34,628 nt of DNA from a virus, in IMG/VR virus record IMGVR_UViG_3300028025_001731, positions 1 to 34,628 of that record; one strand, 5' to 3'. Numbering within the stretch: position 1 is the first letter of the stretch; each line of letters starts with the position of its first letter. The notes below the pieces were generated by a model, which did no database searches, was not told the DNA's origin, and worked only from the letters and a program-made list of their open reading frames with translations. The translations under genes and the position numbers were made by a program. Of the stretch, positions 1 through 8,725 are shown one piece after another.

Positions 1-1
1 A

Positions 2-127
2 CTCTCAGGCGCTCTCAGGGCTTGCTACTGGCAGGGCTGGGGCATTGGGTGACATAACCCTGAACACTGCTGGAAACATCGTTGGGCAGCGTGAATCGAT
101 GGCTGGCTACGAAGGGCAGGCTGGAGT
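2..127. repeat. Terminal direct repeat, left copy
   Basis: Bases 2-127 are identical to 34503-34628 (126 bp). Base 1 (a) differs from the matching base 34502 (g). The reading frame of the ejection protein passes through the join unchanged, so the molecule closes into a circle of about 34.5 kb. A repeat this close to 127 bases is what a k=127 assembler leaves at the ends of a circular or circularly permuted sequence. It is therefore more likely an assembly overlap than a true phage terminus, and it lies in the middle of a gene. Confidence 0.9.
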
Positions 128-656
128 GGGTCGCGCTAACATTGGTCAGCAGACTGGTCAGAACATTGCACAGATGCAGTACGGCACCGGCCAAGACCTT
201 GCAGCAGGACGCTCAAGAGTGGGCGAGCTTCAAGCAAGCCAGCTACAGAACTTCTACCGCGATCAAGCAAGGCTTCTTGAAGGGTTGGGAGCTTACCAGT
301 CTGACATGATTGGCGGGCAGGCTGGCAGCTTGATTGACATGAACAGTGCTGCTGCCAATCGTGCGGCTCAAAATGCACTCAACCTGTCTGGCGGCATTTC
401 AAACTTGCAGACAGGACTTGCTGCCGGTCAAAACGCAGCTTATCAAGGCGCTGCCAGAATACCTTCTCAGTCCTTTGATTACGAGCAGGCTCTTGGTTCG
501 GCAGCCGGTGGGTATGACCTTTACAACCAAGCCGTGAACCAACCAAGAAAAGGCGGTCCGGCTCCAGTGTCCACCAGTTCTTATATTCGCCCAAATTATG
601 GGATTGCGCCTAGTATGCCTGGCGGTGTGGCTTCTAGCTTGGGGAGATTGAATTAA
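3..656 (+). CDS. Ejection/DNA transfer protein (P22 gp20 position), 3' part
   Basis: This is the C-terminal part of the gene that starts at 33622 and is cut by the window ends. Joined across the overlap it encodes about 511 residues. The visible part is rich in Gly, Ala and Gln, with many AGQN- and AGY-type repeats and no catalytic motif. That composition is usual for proteins ejected from P22-like heads to help carry DNA across the envelope. It lies second in a row of ejection genes (33148, 33622, 656, 1792). The stop overlaps the next start as TAATG, so the two are probably translated together. The assignment rests on order and composition, not on a clear family match. Confidence 0.7.
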   Translation, partial: SQALSGLATGRAGALGDITLNTAGNIVGQRESMAGYEGQAGVGRANIGQQTGQNIAQMQYGTGQDLAAGRSRVGELQASQLQNFYRDQARLLEGLGAYQSDMIGGQAGSLIDMNSAAANRAAQNALNLSGGISNLQTGLAAGQNAAYQGAARIPSQSFDYEQALGSAAGGYDLYNQAVNQPRKGGPAPVSTSSYIRPNYGIAPSMPGGVASSLGRLN

Positions 657-1792
657 TGGCTATCAACTTTGGTGACATTCTTGGCGGTCTGGGTGCGGCT
701 TACGGCGGTAGAGCGCAGGAGTACGCTCAAGGCATTAGACAGCGTGAGCAGGGTCTGACTGAGCAGAGGCGTGTAGAGCTTGAGGCTCGTCAGCGTGCTA
801 TGTATGAGGACGCGAACACGGCTCTTCAGTTCTTGGCAAACCCAGAGCTTACATATGAGCAGAGAGCGGACAACATTATTCAGCTTGCTGAAGATCGTCT
901 GGACGCTCTTTCAAACTACCCTGATGCCGACCCTAGTGACACTTTGCAAGTGCTTGAGCTTGCCAGACAAGTGCGAGATGGAACAGACCCTAACGCTGTC
1001 AGAAGTCTTTCACAAATACTGGTTCCCGCTGCCTCGATCTATCGGCAGAGGTTTGCTCCACAGCAGGAGCAGGCAGAATATACGCTGAGTCCTGGGCAGC
1101 GAAGAATGAGGGGAGACGAGGTTATTGCGGAGGTTCCAGAGACTGAAGAGCTTGGCTTTGAAATTATGACCGCTGCTGAAGTGGCTGCGATCCCAGGCCT
1201 TGACCCAACCAAGGCTTATAAGAAAAACCTCAAGAACAACGACATTGTGCAGATTGGTGGCGGCGGCCCAGTGATCAATGTAGGCACTGCAACAGAATCC
1301 GAGCGCACTGCTGGCATACTTGCAAACAGGCTTGATTTTGCTCAAAGCCAAATAAATGACATTTTGTCGGCATCTCCCGAGTCAGAAAGCCCTGCTGCCG
1401 GAGCGACTGCGCTCAGTACGCTTGGTCTTGATTATTTGGCAAGGCTTGCTAATCCTGCCGAGCGCCAGATTGTAGAGGCCGCTCAAATGGATATGCTTGA
1501 TGCAGCACTGACATTAGGTACAGGCGCGGCATATACGCGAGAGCAATTAGAAGGCTATCGAGCCTCTTATTTCCCGCAAATTGGCGATGATCCAAGAACT
1601 GTTTCGGCAAAGGCCCAAAGGCTTAATAACTTGGTCAGTGCGGCTTATGAAAAAGCAGGAAGAGCGGCTCCAGAAAGCAGAAGAGGCGCTCAAGCTACTG
1701 TGCCCCAAGACTGGCTTGACTCAGGGCTTACTCAGCAAGACTGGGATGCGCTCCCAGATAATGAAAAGCAAGTATTCTTGGAGGGCAATTGA
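656..1792 (+). CDS. Putative internal virion/ejection protein, 378 aa
   Basis: I do not recognise a named family. Residues 1-60 are Gly/Ala-rich and then strongly charged and Gln/Arg-rich (probably helical). The middle (about residues 180-215) has a small Gly-rich patch. The C-terminal half is Ala-rich and helical, with repeated Ala/Glu/Arg stretches. There is no signal peptide or clear membrane segment. It sits between the gp20-like and gp16-like genes, coupled upstream by TAATG and downstream by TGATG. It is therefore probably a head-resident protein injected with the DNA. The start at 656 is fixed by the overlap with the upstream stop. Confidence 0.6.
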   Translation: MAINFGDILGGLGAAYGGRAQEYAQGIRQREQGLTEQRRVELEARQRAMYEDANTALQFLANPELTYEQRADNIIQLAEDRLDALSNYPDADPSDTLQVLELARQVRDGTDPNAVRSLSQILVPAASIYRQRFAPQQEQAEYTLSPGQRRMRGDEVIAEVPETEELGFEIMTAAEVAAIPGLDPTKAYKKNLKNNDIVQIGGGGPVINVGTATESERTAGILANRLDFAQSQINDILSASPESESPAAGATALSTLGLDYLARLANPAERQIVEAAQMDMLDAALTLGTGAAYTREQLEGYRASYFPQIGDDPRTVSAKAQRLNNLVSAAYEKAGRAAPESRRGAQATVPQDWLDSGLTQQDWDALPDNEKQVFLEGN

Positions 1793-3672
1793 TGCCGCCT
1801 AAAACAAGAGAGCAAATTATTGAAGAGGCGCTTCAGAGAAAGCAGAGATTCGTTGGCCCTGTGGGAATGGTCCCAGAAGGCCCGATGACAAGGGAAGGTA
1901 TTATACAGGCGGCTCTTGCAAGGAAGATTGCTCCGCAGCCTTCTCAGTCACCCACAGCGCCTTCTCGTCCAGTCATGGGAGCTGCTGAAGCGACAGGGGC
2001 TGTCTTAAGCGGGGCATTAGCAGAGCCTGTTTCTGGCCTTGTTGGTATGGCGTCTATGGTCCCGTATGGCCTTGGGATCACTGAAACTCCTCCCGGAGAT
2101 GTTGTAAGGAACGTGCAAAGCGCAATGACATATCAGCCGCGCACTGCTACCGGACAGCAATATATGCAAAATGTCGGGCAGGCATTGCAGCCAGTGGCGG
2201 GCGCGTTGCAGTCAGCGGAGTCTTCACTTGGGGAGTATGGCTACAACTTAGGCGGTCCTGTTGGTGGTGCAATTGGTCAAACTCTTCCAACAGCAGCAAT
2301 GGAATTGCTTGGGATTGGCGCAGTAAGAAAGGCTAGAAGCATAGCAAACGCTCCCATTCCGTCTTCAGCAGGAGAGGTGATTGAGGCTGGCAGAAGGGCT
2401 GGGGTGCCGGTAACAACAACCGATGTGCTTCCTCCTGAAACTTTTGCCTCAAAATGGGCGCAATCCATATATGAAAAAATCCCCATAATAGGCGGAGCTG
2501 GCGCAAGGCAATCACAGCAAAGACTTAGGCAAGAAGCTGTCAGCGCACTTGCTGATGAGTATGGCTTGGAGCTTGATAGCATTGGTGACCTCTCTGCTCA
2601 GATAGTAAATTCTATCAGCCAAAAAAGTGCTGCAACATTAAGCAGGGCGGCTTCGCAGAGAATGCGGGCTACTCAGGTTCTTGATCCGCTGGGTGAAGTT
2701 CCCTTAACAAATACATCTCAGGCAATTGATTCTCTTTTGGCACAACAGGCTTCGCTTGGCGCTAGAGCAGATCAGGGTCTTGTTTCGACCCTAAACAATA
2801 TCAAGTCATCTCTTGCTATCGGGCCTATGGCGCAAGGGATGCAGGCTCCTAGAAACTTCTCTGGCGTGAAGGATATACGAACCACTGTCATTGAAGACCT
2901 AAAGGCAATCAACAGAAGCGAAGACCCTAGATCGGCAGCGCAGTTGCAACAAGTAAAGTCTGCAATTGATAAAGACATGGTGTCGTTTGCGCGGCAAAAC
3001 GACCAAGTTGCGGCAAGAGATTGGCTTGAGTCTAATCGCGTCTTCGCAAGAGAGCTTGAGGCTACCAGAAACACTGAGCTTCGCAGAGCGTTTAATTCTG
3101 GGAACACGACTCCAGAGGTAATCCTTCCTATTCTAAAGGGAGGCAAAAGAAGCGAGCTTGAAAGATTGAACAACGCACTTTTGCCTTCTGGAAGGCAGGC
3201 TGCTCGCTCTGCAATTTTGTATGACGCACTGGCTGAAAGCGGATATTTCTCAGACATGGCAAATGCTAACCCAGACAGGTTTGCTACTGCCTTGGGTCGC
3301 CAGAATAGAATGCAGGCTGTAGACATTTTCTTTGAAGGTGCGGATAAGGATGCGCTGTCTGGATTCACTCGCCTGTTAAATGCAACTCGACGGGCGCAAC
3401 AAGCAAGCGTCAATCCGCCAACAGGACAGCAGCTAGCTCCTTTCGCAATTGGTGGCGCATCAGTAGCAGAACCGCTAATAACGGCGATTTCGGTTGGCAC
3501 CGTTTCAGGTATTGGGCGAATTTATGAAAGTGCCGGAATGCGAAATTTTCTGTTAAGATTGAACAATACAAAAGCTGGCTCTCCGCAAGAAATGGCGCTA
3601 ATTGAGGCAACAATTCCTGCTTTGACAGCATCACTGCAAAGTCAGTCTAGGCAGTCTGAGGAGAATAGATAA
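1792..3672 (+). CDS. DNA transfer/ejection protein, P22 gp16-like by position, 626 aa
   Basis: This is the last ejection-type gene before the fibre genes, the position and size of P22 gp16 (609 aa). ATG 1792 overlaps the upstream stop as TGATG; an in-frame TTG one codon earlier is less likely. The N-terminus has two similar short helices (TREQIIEEALQRK and TREGIIQAALARK, about 24 residues apart). Two Gly/Ala-rich hydrophobic stretches follow, at about residues 60-100 and 140-180, which could insert in a membrane. A long soluble helical middle comes next, and a shorter hydrophobic stretch lies near residues 550-580. P22-family ejection proteins cross or line the cell envelope during genome delivery. 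The sequence alone does not prove the family. Confidence 0.65.
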   Translation: MPPKTREQIIEEALQRKQRFVGPVGMVPEGPMTREGIIQAALARKIAPQPSQSPTAPSRPVMGAAEATGAVLSGALAEPVSGLVGMASMVPYGLGITETPPGDVVRNVQSAMTYQPRTATGQQYMQNVGQALQPVAGALQSAESSLGEYGYNLGGPVGGAIGQTLPTAAMELLGIGAVRKARSIANAPIPSSAGEVIEAGRRAGVPVTTTDVLPPETFASKWAQSIYEKIPIIGGAGARQSQQRLRQEAVSALADEYGLELDSIGDLSAQIVNSISQKSAATLSRAASQRMRATQVLDPLGEVPLTNTSQAIDSLLAQQASLGARADQGLVSTLNNIKSSLAIGPMAQGMQAPRNFSGVKDIRTTVIEDLKAINRSEDPRSAAQLQQVKSAIDKDMVSFARQNDQVAARDWLESNRVFARELEATRNTELRRAFNSGNTTPEVILPILKGGKRSELERLNNALLPSGRQAARSAILYDALAESGYFSDMANANPDRFATALGRQNRMQAVDIFFEGADKDALSGFTRLLNATRRAQQASVNPPTGQQLAPFAIGGASVAEPLITAISVGTVSGIGRIYESAGMRNFLLRLNNTKAGSPQEMALIEATIPALTASLQSQSRQSEENR

Positions 3673-5279
3673 TGGCAAGGTACGGCGATCTAGGCACACA
3701 ATACTTTGACGATGCGGGCGATCCCCTAGTAAGTGGAAGAATCTACTTCTACGAGTCTGGCACGACTACCCCGAAGACAACCTACGCTGACGTTGATCTT
3801 TCTATTCCCAATACCAACCCAGTTATTTTGACTGCTGCTGGTAGACAGCCGAACATCTTCTTCGATGGTGTTGCGAAAGCAATCCTAGCTACGTCTACAG
3901 GGGCGCAGATACTTGTCCGTGACCCTGTTGGCGACACTGCTAATAGTTTCGGTAATCCTTGGATAGCCTCAAAGAGATACACCTCCAACGATGTTGTGCA
4001 GGGTTCAGACGGTCAATACTACGTCTCCCTGATTAACGGGAACGTGAACAACAATCCTGTGACCACAACTGGCAACTGGACCTTCCTGTACTCTGTTGAA
4101 TGGAACGCGGGAACGACTTATAAACTTGGCTCGGTAGTCACGTATCAAACCATTGTTTACCAGTCGCTTCAAAATACGAACCTGAACCAGAATCCGTCTA
4201 CGATAACGGCCTACTGGGTGCCGATCCAATTGGTCTGGAGTTCAACGGCGACCTACGCAATCAATGCTAACGTAGTCGGGACTGACGGCGTTCTGTATAC
4301 ATCTCTTCAAAATGCCAACACTGGAAACATTCCAGCCAGCTCACCTTCTTGGTGGGTGGGAACAAGTGCTGCTGCGGCTGCTAGTGCGAGTGCTGCTGCA
4401 ACTTCTGCTAGTAATGCATCTACATCTGCAACCAACGCTGCGGCTTCTGCAAGCACTGCTACGACTCAGGCAGGTTTGGCATCCGCAAGCGCGGCTACAG
4501 CAACAACTCAGGCCGGTTTAGCGTCTACAAGCGCCTCAAACTCAGCTACAAGCGCGTCCAACTCGGCATCAAGCGCAAGCTCTGCCTCTACCTCGGCAAG
4601 CAATGCTGCGGCTAGTTATGACTTGTTTGACGACAGATACCTTGGGGCCAAGGCCAGTGATCCTTCTGTAGACAATGACGGCAATCCTCTTGTTACTGGT
4701 GCAATGTACTTCAACACCTCTAGCAATGTGACAAGGATTTACAACGGTGCGGCGTGGCAGGATTCAGCAGCGATTGCGACCACTATCAACCTGGCTACTC
4801 AGGTAACGGGTACTCTTGCTGTTGCCAACGGCGGCACAGGCGTGACTACTTCCACCGGCACTGGCGACACTGTTCGCGCCACAAGCCCCACCCTTGTAAC
4901 GCCATTACTGGGCACTCCTACTTCAGGCAACCTGTCCAATACAACAGCAGACGGCACAAACTCCGTTGGCTTTAAGAGCGTCCCAGCAGTCGGAACTAAG
5001 ACCGCCAGCTACACACTAGCGGTAGGCGATGTCGGTAAATACGTTCAGCTAGGCGCAAGCGGTGCGATAGTTATCCCAGACGCAACCTTTTCTGAAGGTA
5101 ACGCGATTACGCTGTTCAACAACACCGGCTCCACTGCCACCATCACTTGCAGCATCACCACAGCCTACATCGCAGGCACTTTCACTGACAAGGCGACTAT
5201 GACCCTTGCTGCTGCGGGTGTGGCGACTATCCTGTTTATATCCGGTACAACGTGTGTCGTTGCGGGGAATGTGACCTAA
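3672..5279 (+). CDS. Tail fibre/spike with head-binding-like N-terminus, 535 aa
   Basis: Residues 1-90 resemble the N-terminal virion-attachment domain of short-tailed phage spikes (LGTQYFDDAGDPLVSGRIYFY, then TTPKTTYAD and a run of hydrophobic beta strands). Residues about 95-230 hold three carbohydrate-binding-like repeats of the W.....Y..N.VV..DG..Y.SL.N.N type. Residues 233-318 are almost only Ala, Ser, Thr and Asn, with two copies of ATTQAGLAS, a typical fibre stalk. A small domain with GNPLVTGAMYFNTSSN and a beta-rich tip follow. The product would sit on the tail and bind the host surface. TAATG overlaps join it to its neighbours on both sides. No depolymerase site is visible. Confidence 0.75.
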   Translation: MARYGDLGTQYFDDAGDPLVSGRIYFYESGTTTPKTTYADVDLSIPNTNPVILTAAGRQPNIFFDGVAKAILATSTGAQILVRDPVGDTANSFGNPWIASKRYTSNDVVQGSDGQYYVSLINGNVNNNPVTTTGNWTFLYSVEWNAGTTYKLGSVVTYQTIVYQSLQNTNLNQNPSTITAYWVPIQLVWSSTATYAINANVVGTDGVLYTSLQNANTGNIPASSPSWWVGTSAAAAASASAAATSASNASTSATNAAASASTATTQAGLASASAATATTQAGLASTSASNSATSASNSASSASSASTSASNAAASYDLFDDRYLGAKASDPSVDNDGNPLVTGAMYFNTSSNVTRIYNGAAWQDSAAIATTINLATQVTGTLAVANGGTGVTTSTGTGDTVRATSPTLVTPLLGTPTSGNLSNTTADGTNSVGFKSVPAVGTKTASYTLAVGDVGKYVQLGASGAIVIPDATFSEGNAITLFNNTGSTATITCSITTAYIAGTFTDKATMTLAAAGVATILFISGTTCVVAGNVT

Positions 5280-7228
5280 TGGCAAATAATCAGCAGCTAT
5301 TATTGGGTGAGGGTGCGGGCGGTGGGCCTGCTAATTACATCGAGGATGTGTTCTCGACTTATCTGTATACGGGTAACGGCTCAACGCAGACGATTACGAA
5401 TAACATTGATTTGTCTACTAAAGGCGGGTTGGTTTGGTTAAAAAGTAGGTCAGGCGCAGACCCACATGAATTGACCAACACGGTTCAGGGGACTTCAAAC
5501 TCCCTACGCTCTAACAGCACAAACGGCGCTTCTTCTACAGATTTAACAGGGTTTACTTCTTCTGGATTTACGCTTGGGTATGTGACGGGTAACACAAACG
5601 CAAGTGGCGCAACTGAAGTCTCATGGACATTCCGCAAGCAGCCGAAGTTCTTTGATGTGGTGACGTGGACAGCAACAGGTTCTGAAATAGTCAGTCACAA
5701 CCTTCAGTCTGTACCGGGGTGTGTTATTTACAAAAACACAAGCGGGACAAGTAACTGGTTTGTTGTCTCAAGAAAATCAGACAACTCCTATGCTTACGCT
5801 TTGTTAAACACAACGGGCACGGCTGGTAGCGTAGCAAGTCCAACAGCAGCAGGGCTTGCCTCAACAACTTTTGACCCAAGCCAAATTTATGGCACTGTTT
5901 CTGGTCAAACGTATGTGGGTTATTTCTTCGCCCATGACGCAGGCGGCTTTGGTTTGTCTGGTACGGACAATGTGATTTCGTGCGGGAGTTACGCAGGAAG
6001 CGGTGCTGCTCAAGACATCAATCTTGGGTATGAACCTCAATGGGTTCTTGTTAAGAACGCAACAACTGCCGGGTGGGACTGGTACATAATCGACAATATG
6101 CGCGGGTTTGTTGTTACCCCTGCTTCACCAAATTTCACAAAGAGTCTATCCCCCAATACCTCTGGTGCTGAGTCCGACCAAACAGCTATTTCCCCTACGG
6201 CAACAGGGTTTAGGTTAAACAGTGGAGCAGGTGCGTTCAACGGCTCTGGCAATACCTACATCTACATAGCCATACGCCGTGGCCCGATGAAAGTGCCTAC
6301 GGTGGGGACGAGTGTGTTTAGTCCTGTGAGTCAGGCTGGCGGCGGAACAGTTACAACTAATTTTCCTGTTGACTTAGGAATCAATACTAAGCCATCTGCA
6401 ACATTTAATAAATCAGTTGTCGATAGACTTCGTGGAGTTTCTACTACTTCATATCCATATTTGCTTACAGAAACAACTGCTGCTGAAGTTGCTGGTTCTG
6501 GGTATGGATTTGGGTTTGACAACAATATTGGCTACAAAGACAACGCTGTTTATGGAAGTGGAGAAACGCCTATTTACTGGAACTTCCGCCGCGCCCCCGG
6601 CTTCTTTGATGAGGTGTGCTATACGGGGACGTATTTAGCACCGCAGTCTCATAATTTAGGTGTTGCTCCTGAGCTGGTTATTTTTAAGAATAGAACAACT
6701 GGTAGTATGAACTGGATCGTGAAGTCATACTCGATACTCGGAAATTCACAGGCTCTTGTTTTGAATTCCACAGCGGCGGCTGGAATTCCTTCTGGGTTGC
6801 CAACCCCGCCATTTGCTTCTAACCCTGACTCTGCAACAACTTTTTATTCGCAAAATACAGGAGTTCAGGAATATAACTATGCCACTGATAATTACGTCGC
6901 CTACCTATTCGCCACCTGCGCTGGAGTCTCCAAAGTCGGCACATACACCGGCAACGGCTCAAGCCAAACAATCGCGTGTGGCTTTGCGGCAGGCTCAAGG
7001 TTCGTGATGATTAAGCGCACCGACTCAACGGGTGATTGGTACGTCTGGGACTCAGCAAGGGGTATAGTAGCTGGTAACGACCCGCACCTAAGCCTTAACA
7101 CTACTGCAGCCGAAGTCACCACGGATGACAGCGTAGACACCGACAACAGCGGCTTCATCGTGAATCAACTTTCAGCCACAAACGTGAACGTGACTTCAGC
7201 AACCTACATCTTCCTTGCAATAGCTTGA
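5279..7228 (+). CDS. DUF7483-like virion/fibre protein, 649 aa
   Basis: The start at 5279 is chosen because it overlaps the upstream stop as TAATG; an in-frame ATG at 5252 would lie inside the previous gene. The protein is built from repeats like DUF7483, a domain seen in phage tail proteins. One unit (FFDVV.W...G..I.HNL...P..VI.KN) occurs near residue 123 and again near 440. A second unit (YTGNGS.QTI then W.L.K...) occurs near 22, 230 and 550. It is Gly/Ser/Thr/Asn-rich and beta-structured, with no membrane segments. Placed after the fibre and before its likely chaperone, it is probably a second receptor-binding or fibre component. Enzymatic activity is not suggested. Confidence 0.65.
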   Translation: MANNQQLLLGEGAGGGPANYIEDVFSTYLYTGNGSTQTITNNIDLSTKGGLVWLKSRSGADPHELTNTVQGTSNSLRSNSTNGASSTDLTGFTSSGFTLGYVTGNTNASGATEVSWTFRKQPKFFDVVTWTATGSEIVSHNLQSVPGCVIYKNTSGTSNWFVVSRKSDNSYAYALLNTTGTAGSVASPTAAGLASTTFDPSQIYGTVSGQTYVGYFFAHDAGGFGLSGTDNVISCGSYAGSGAAQDINLGYEPQWVLVKNATTAGWDWYIIDNMRGFVVTPASPNFTKSLSPNTSGAESDQTAISPTATGFRLNSGAGAFNGSGNTYIYIAIRRGPMKVPTVGTSVFSPVSQAGGGTVTTNFPVDLGINTKPSATFNKSVVDRLRGVSTTSYPYLLTETTAAEVAGSGYGFGFDNNIGYKDNAVYGSGETPIYWNFRRAPGFFDEVCYTGTYLAPQSHNLGVAPELVIFKNRTTGSMNWIVKSYSILGNSQALVLNSTAAAGIPSGLPTPPFASNPDSATTFYSQNTGVQEYNYATDNYVAYLFATCAGVSKVGTYTGNGSSQTIACGFAAGSRFVMIKRTDSTGDWYVWDSARGIVAGNDPHLSLNTTAAEVTTDDSVDTDNSGFIVNQLSATNVNVTSATYIFLAIA

Positions 7229-7235
7229 GGTAATT

Positions 7236-7721
7236 ATGCAAATCCGAATCAGAGCAACAGGGCAGGTACTGCTAGAGCATGAATGGATCAAGTGGGTAGC
7301 AACTACCTACGCAAAGTCTATTAGCGCAATGACCGCCGACATATACGATAGGTTCGACTCTGACGCCGTGTTTGAGGGCGCACAAGCAACAGGCGGGACT
7401 GTGTATCAATACTCGCAGCGTGACGGCGTAGAGCAGCAGTCAGATGGGAAGTGGTACACCAAGTACATCCTCGGGCCGGTGTTCGTTGATGGCGAGACAA
7501 CAGCCGCAGAACAGGAAGCAGCTTACAAGGCGCAGAAAGATACTGAACAAGCCGCAAGTGTACGGGCCTCACGCACAGAGAAATTGAAGGATTGCGACTG
7601 GACTCAGATCAATGACAGCACAGCAGACAAAGCAGCTTGGGCTACCTACCGCCAAGCACTGAGAGACATTACTAAACAAGCAGGTTTCCCATGGACTGTT
7701 GAGTGGCCGACCAATCCATAA
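7236..7721 (+). CDS. Phage tail assembly chaperone (APC type), 161 aa
   Basis: The C-terminal half matches the phage tail assembly chaperone pattern: R..KL..CDWTQI.D, then WATYRQALRDIT, then GFPWTVEWPTNP at the very end. The N-terminal half is a small mixed domain. Such proteins follow fibre genes and help fibres fold or join the virion; they usually do not stay in the particle. The start has a good ribosome site (GAGG, seven bases upstream). It directly follows the 649-aa fibre-like protein, which may be its client. The family assignment is firm for the C-terminal 70 residues. The client is inferred. Confidence 0.8.
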   Translation: MQIRIRATGQVLLEHEWIKWVATTYAKSISAMTADIYDRFDSDAVFEGAQATGGTVYQYSQRDGVEQQSDGKWYTKYILGPVFVDGETTAAEQEAAYKAQKDTEQAASVRASRTEKLKDCDWTQINDSTADKAAWATYRQALRDITKQAGFPWTVEWPTNP

Positions 7722-7739
7722 AAAGCACCGGAGTAACCC

Positions 7740-7988
7740 ATGAACATCGACGAAATAGCGTTGCGCTCAATCATCCGTGAGGAGATGAAGTCTGTTCTCA
7801 AAGAAGTCGGCCTCCACGATGATGACGCCGGCAATGATGTTCGAGACCTTCGCTCATTGATTACCGATTGGCGTGGCATCAAGAAAACTATATGGCAGAC
7901 CATTGCGCGTGCGGGCACCTTGTTCGTCCTTGGCATACTGATGCTGGGGGCGTGGTCTAAAATCAACGGTGGAGATAGCCCAGAATGA
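7740..7988 (+). CDS. Small membrane protein of the lysis region, 82 aa
   Basis: A charged N-terminal helix (residues 1-40) is followed by a basic segment (WRGIKKTIWQ) and one hydrophobic helix at about residues 57-74, then a short polar tail. This layout suggests an inner-membrane protein with the N-terminus inside. It starts the lysis block, has a GGAG ribosome site, and its stop overlaps the next gene by ATGA. It could be a holin, an antiholin or a scaffold-like accessory. The sequence does not decide between them. Confidence 0.6.
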   Translation: MNIDEIALRSIIREEMKSVLKEVGLHDDDAGNDVRDLRSLITDWRGIKKTIWQTIARAGTLFVLGILMLGAWSKINGGDSPE

Positions 7989-8248
7989 ACGAATACGGCG
8001 ACATCAGAGGCAGACTGACCTACGCAGTAACGCTGATGGTGTCTGCTACGTTGTGCATCTCGGTCATAGTTATGGTCCTCTCGCTGGTGGCCGGTCTCTG
8101 GTTCGACAACATCGACAACGCTGAGATTTTCAAACTGATTTCTCCAGCATTCCAGACTATTGTTGGCGGTTTTATCGGACTGCTTGCAGGGATAAAACTC
8201 GGTAATGCCGATGATTCCCCGCCAACCTGCCAAGGCAAAAAGCAATGA
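7985..8248 (+). CDS. Two-helix membrane protein, holin candidate, 87 aa
   Basis: Two hydrophobic helices lie at about residues 13-38 and 52-71, separated by a short acidic loop (FDNIDNAEIF), with a polar tail containing Lys-Lys. The size and two-helix layout fit class II holins and related lysis proteins, which form lesions that let the lysozyme out. Both ends overlap neighbours by ATGA, so its translation is coupled to the genes at 7740 and 8245. Function is inferred from topology and from the lysozyme 1 kb downstream. Confidence 0.55.
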   Translation: MNEYGDIRGRLTYAVTLMVSATLCISVIVMVLSLVAGLWFDNIDNAEIFKLISPAFQTIVGGFIGLLAGIKLGNADDSPPTCQGKKQ

Positions 8249-8721
8249 TTGATCCTGTCTCGGCCTTTGCAATAGCGACATCTGCGTACAATGCCCTTAA
8301 AAAAGGCATTGAGATGGGCCGTGAGCTTGAAGACATGGGCGGGGTATTGGGTACCTGGTTCTCTGCCGTCAGTGACGTAAAATCCGCTGAAGAGGAAGCC
8401 AAAGACCCGCCTCTGTTTAAAAAGCTGCTGTACAGCGGTTCAGTTGAACAGGAGGCAATGGCGAATTTGATGCGCCGAAAGAAGATCGAGCAGCAGGAGC
8501 GCGAACTGCGCGAGCTGATTGTCTACCGATACGGCGTCGAAGAATACACGGCGATGATGCGAGACCGCGCTAAGATCAGTAGTAATCGAAGAACCGCTGA
8601 ACACAATCGTCGTCGCAAGATCAAAAACTTTATTCTAAATGTTGTGGCAGTCGCTACGATAGCTGCTTTATTAGCGGCCCTTCTCTGGCTTGTTGCTGGC
8701 CTTATTGAAAATCTGAGGTAA
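8245..8721 (+). CDS. Tail-anchored membrane protein of the lysis region, 158 aa
   Basis: A helical, highly charged N-terminal region (residues 1-120, rich in Glu, Arg and Lys, with a likely coiled coil at about 70-125) ends in one strong hydrophobic helix at about residues 130-152. The N-terminal domain would face the cytoplasm. I do not recognise the family. It is not a standard Rz-type spanin, because the membrane helix is at the wrong end. It sits between two candidate holins, overlaps the upstream stop by ATGA, and could regulate lysis or act late in assembly. Confidence 0.55.
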   Translation: MIDPVSAFAIATSAYNALKKGIEMGRELEDMGGVLGTWFSAVSDVKSAEEEAKDPPLFKKLLYSGSVEQEAMANLMRRKKIEQQERELRELIVYRYGVEEYTAMMRDRAKISSNRRTAEHNRRRKIKNFILNVVAVATIAALLAALLWLVAGLIENLR

Positions 8722-8725
8722 TAAA

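Noticed and set aside
2772-3500. A 242-codon open frame on the minus strand
   Set aside because: It lies wholly inside the 626-aa ejection gene, which fits its neighbours by start-stop overlap. The minus-strand product looks like low-information antisense (Ser/Leu/Ala-rich).
7646-8281. A 211-codon open frame on the minus strand
   Set aside because: It is antisense to the chaperone end and two membrane proteins that are ATGA-coupled.
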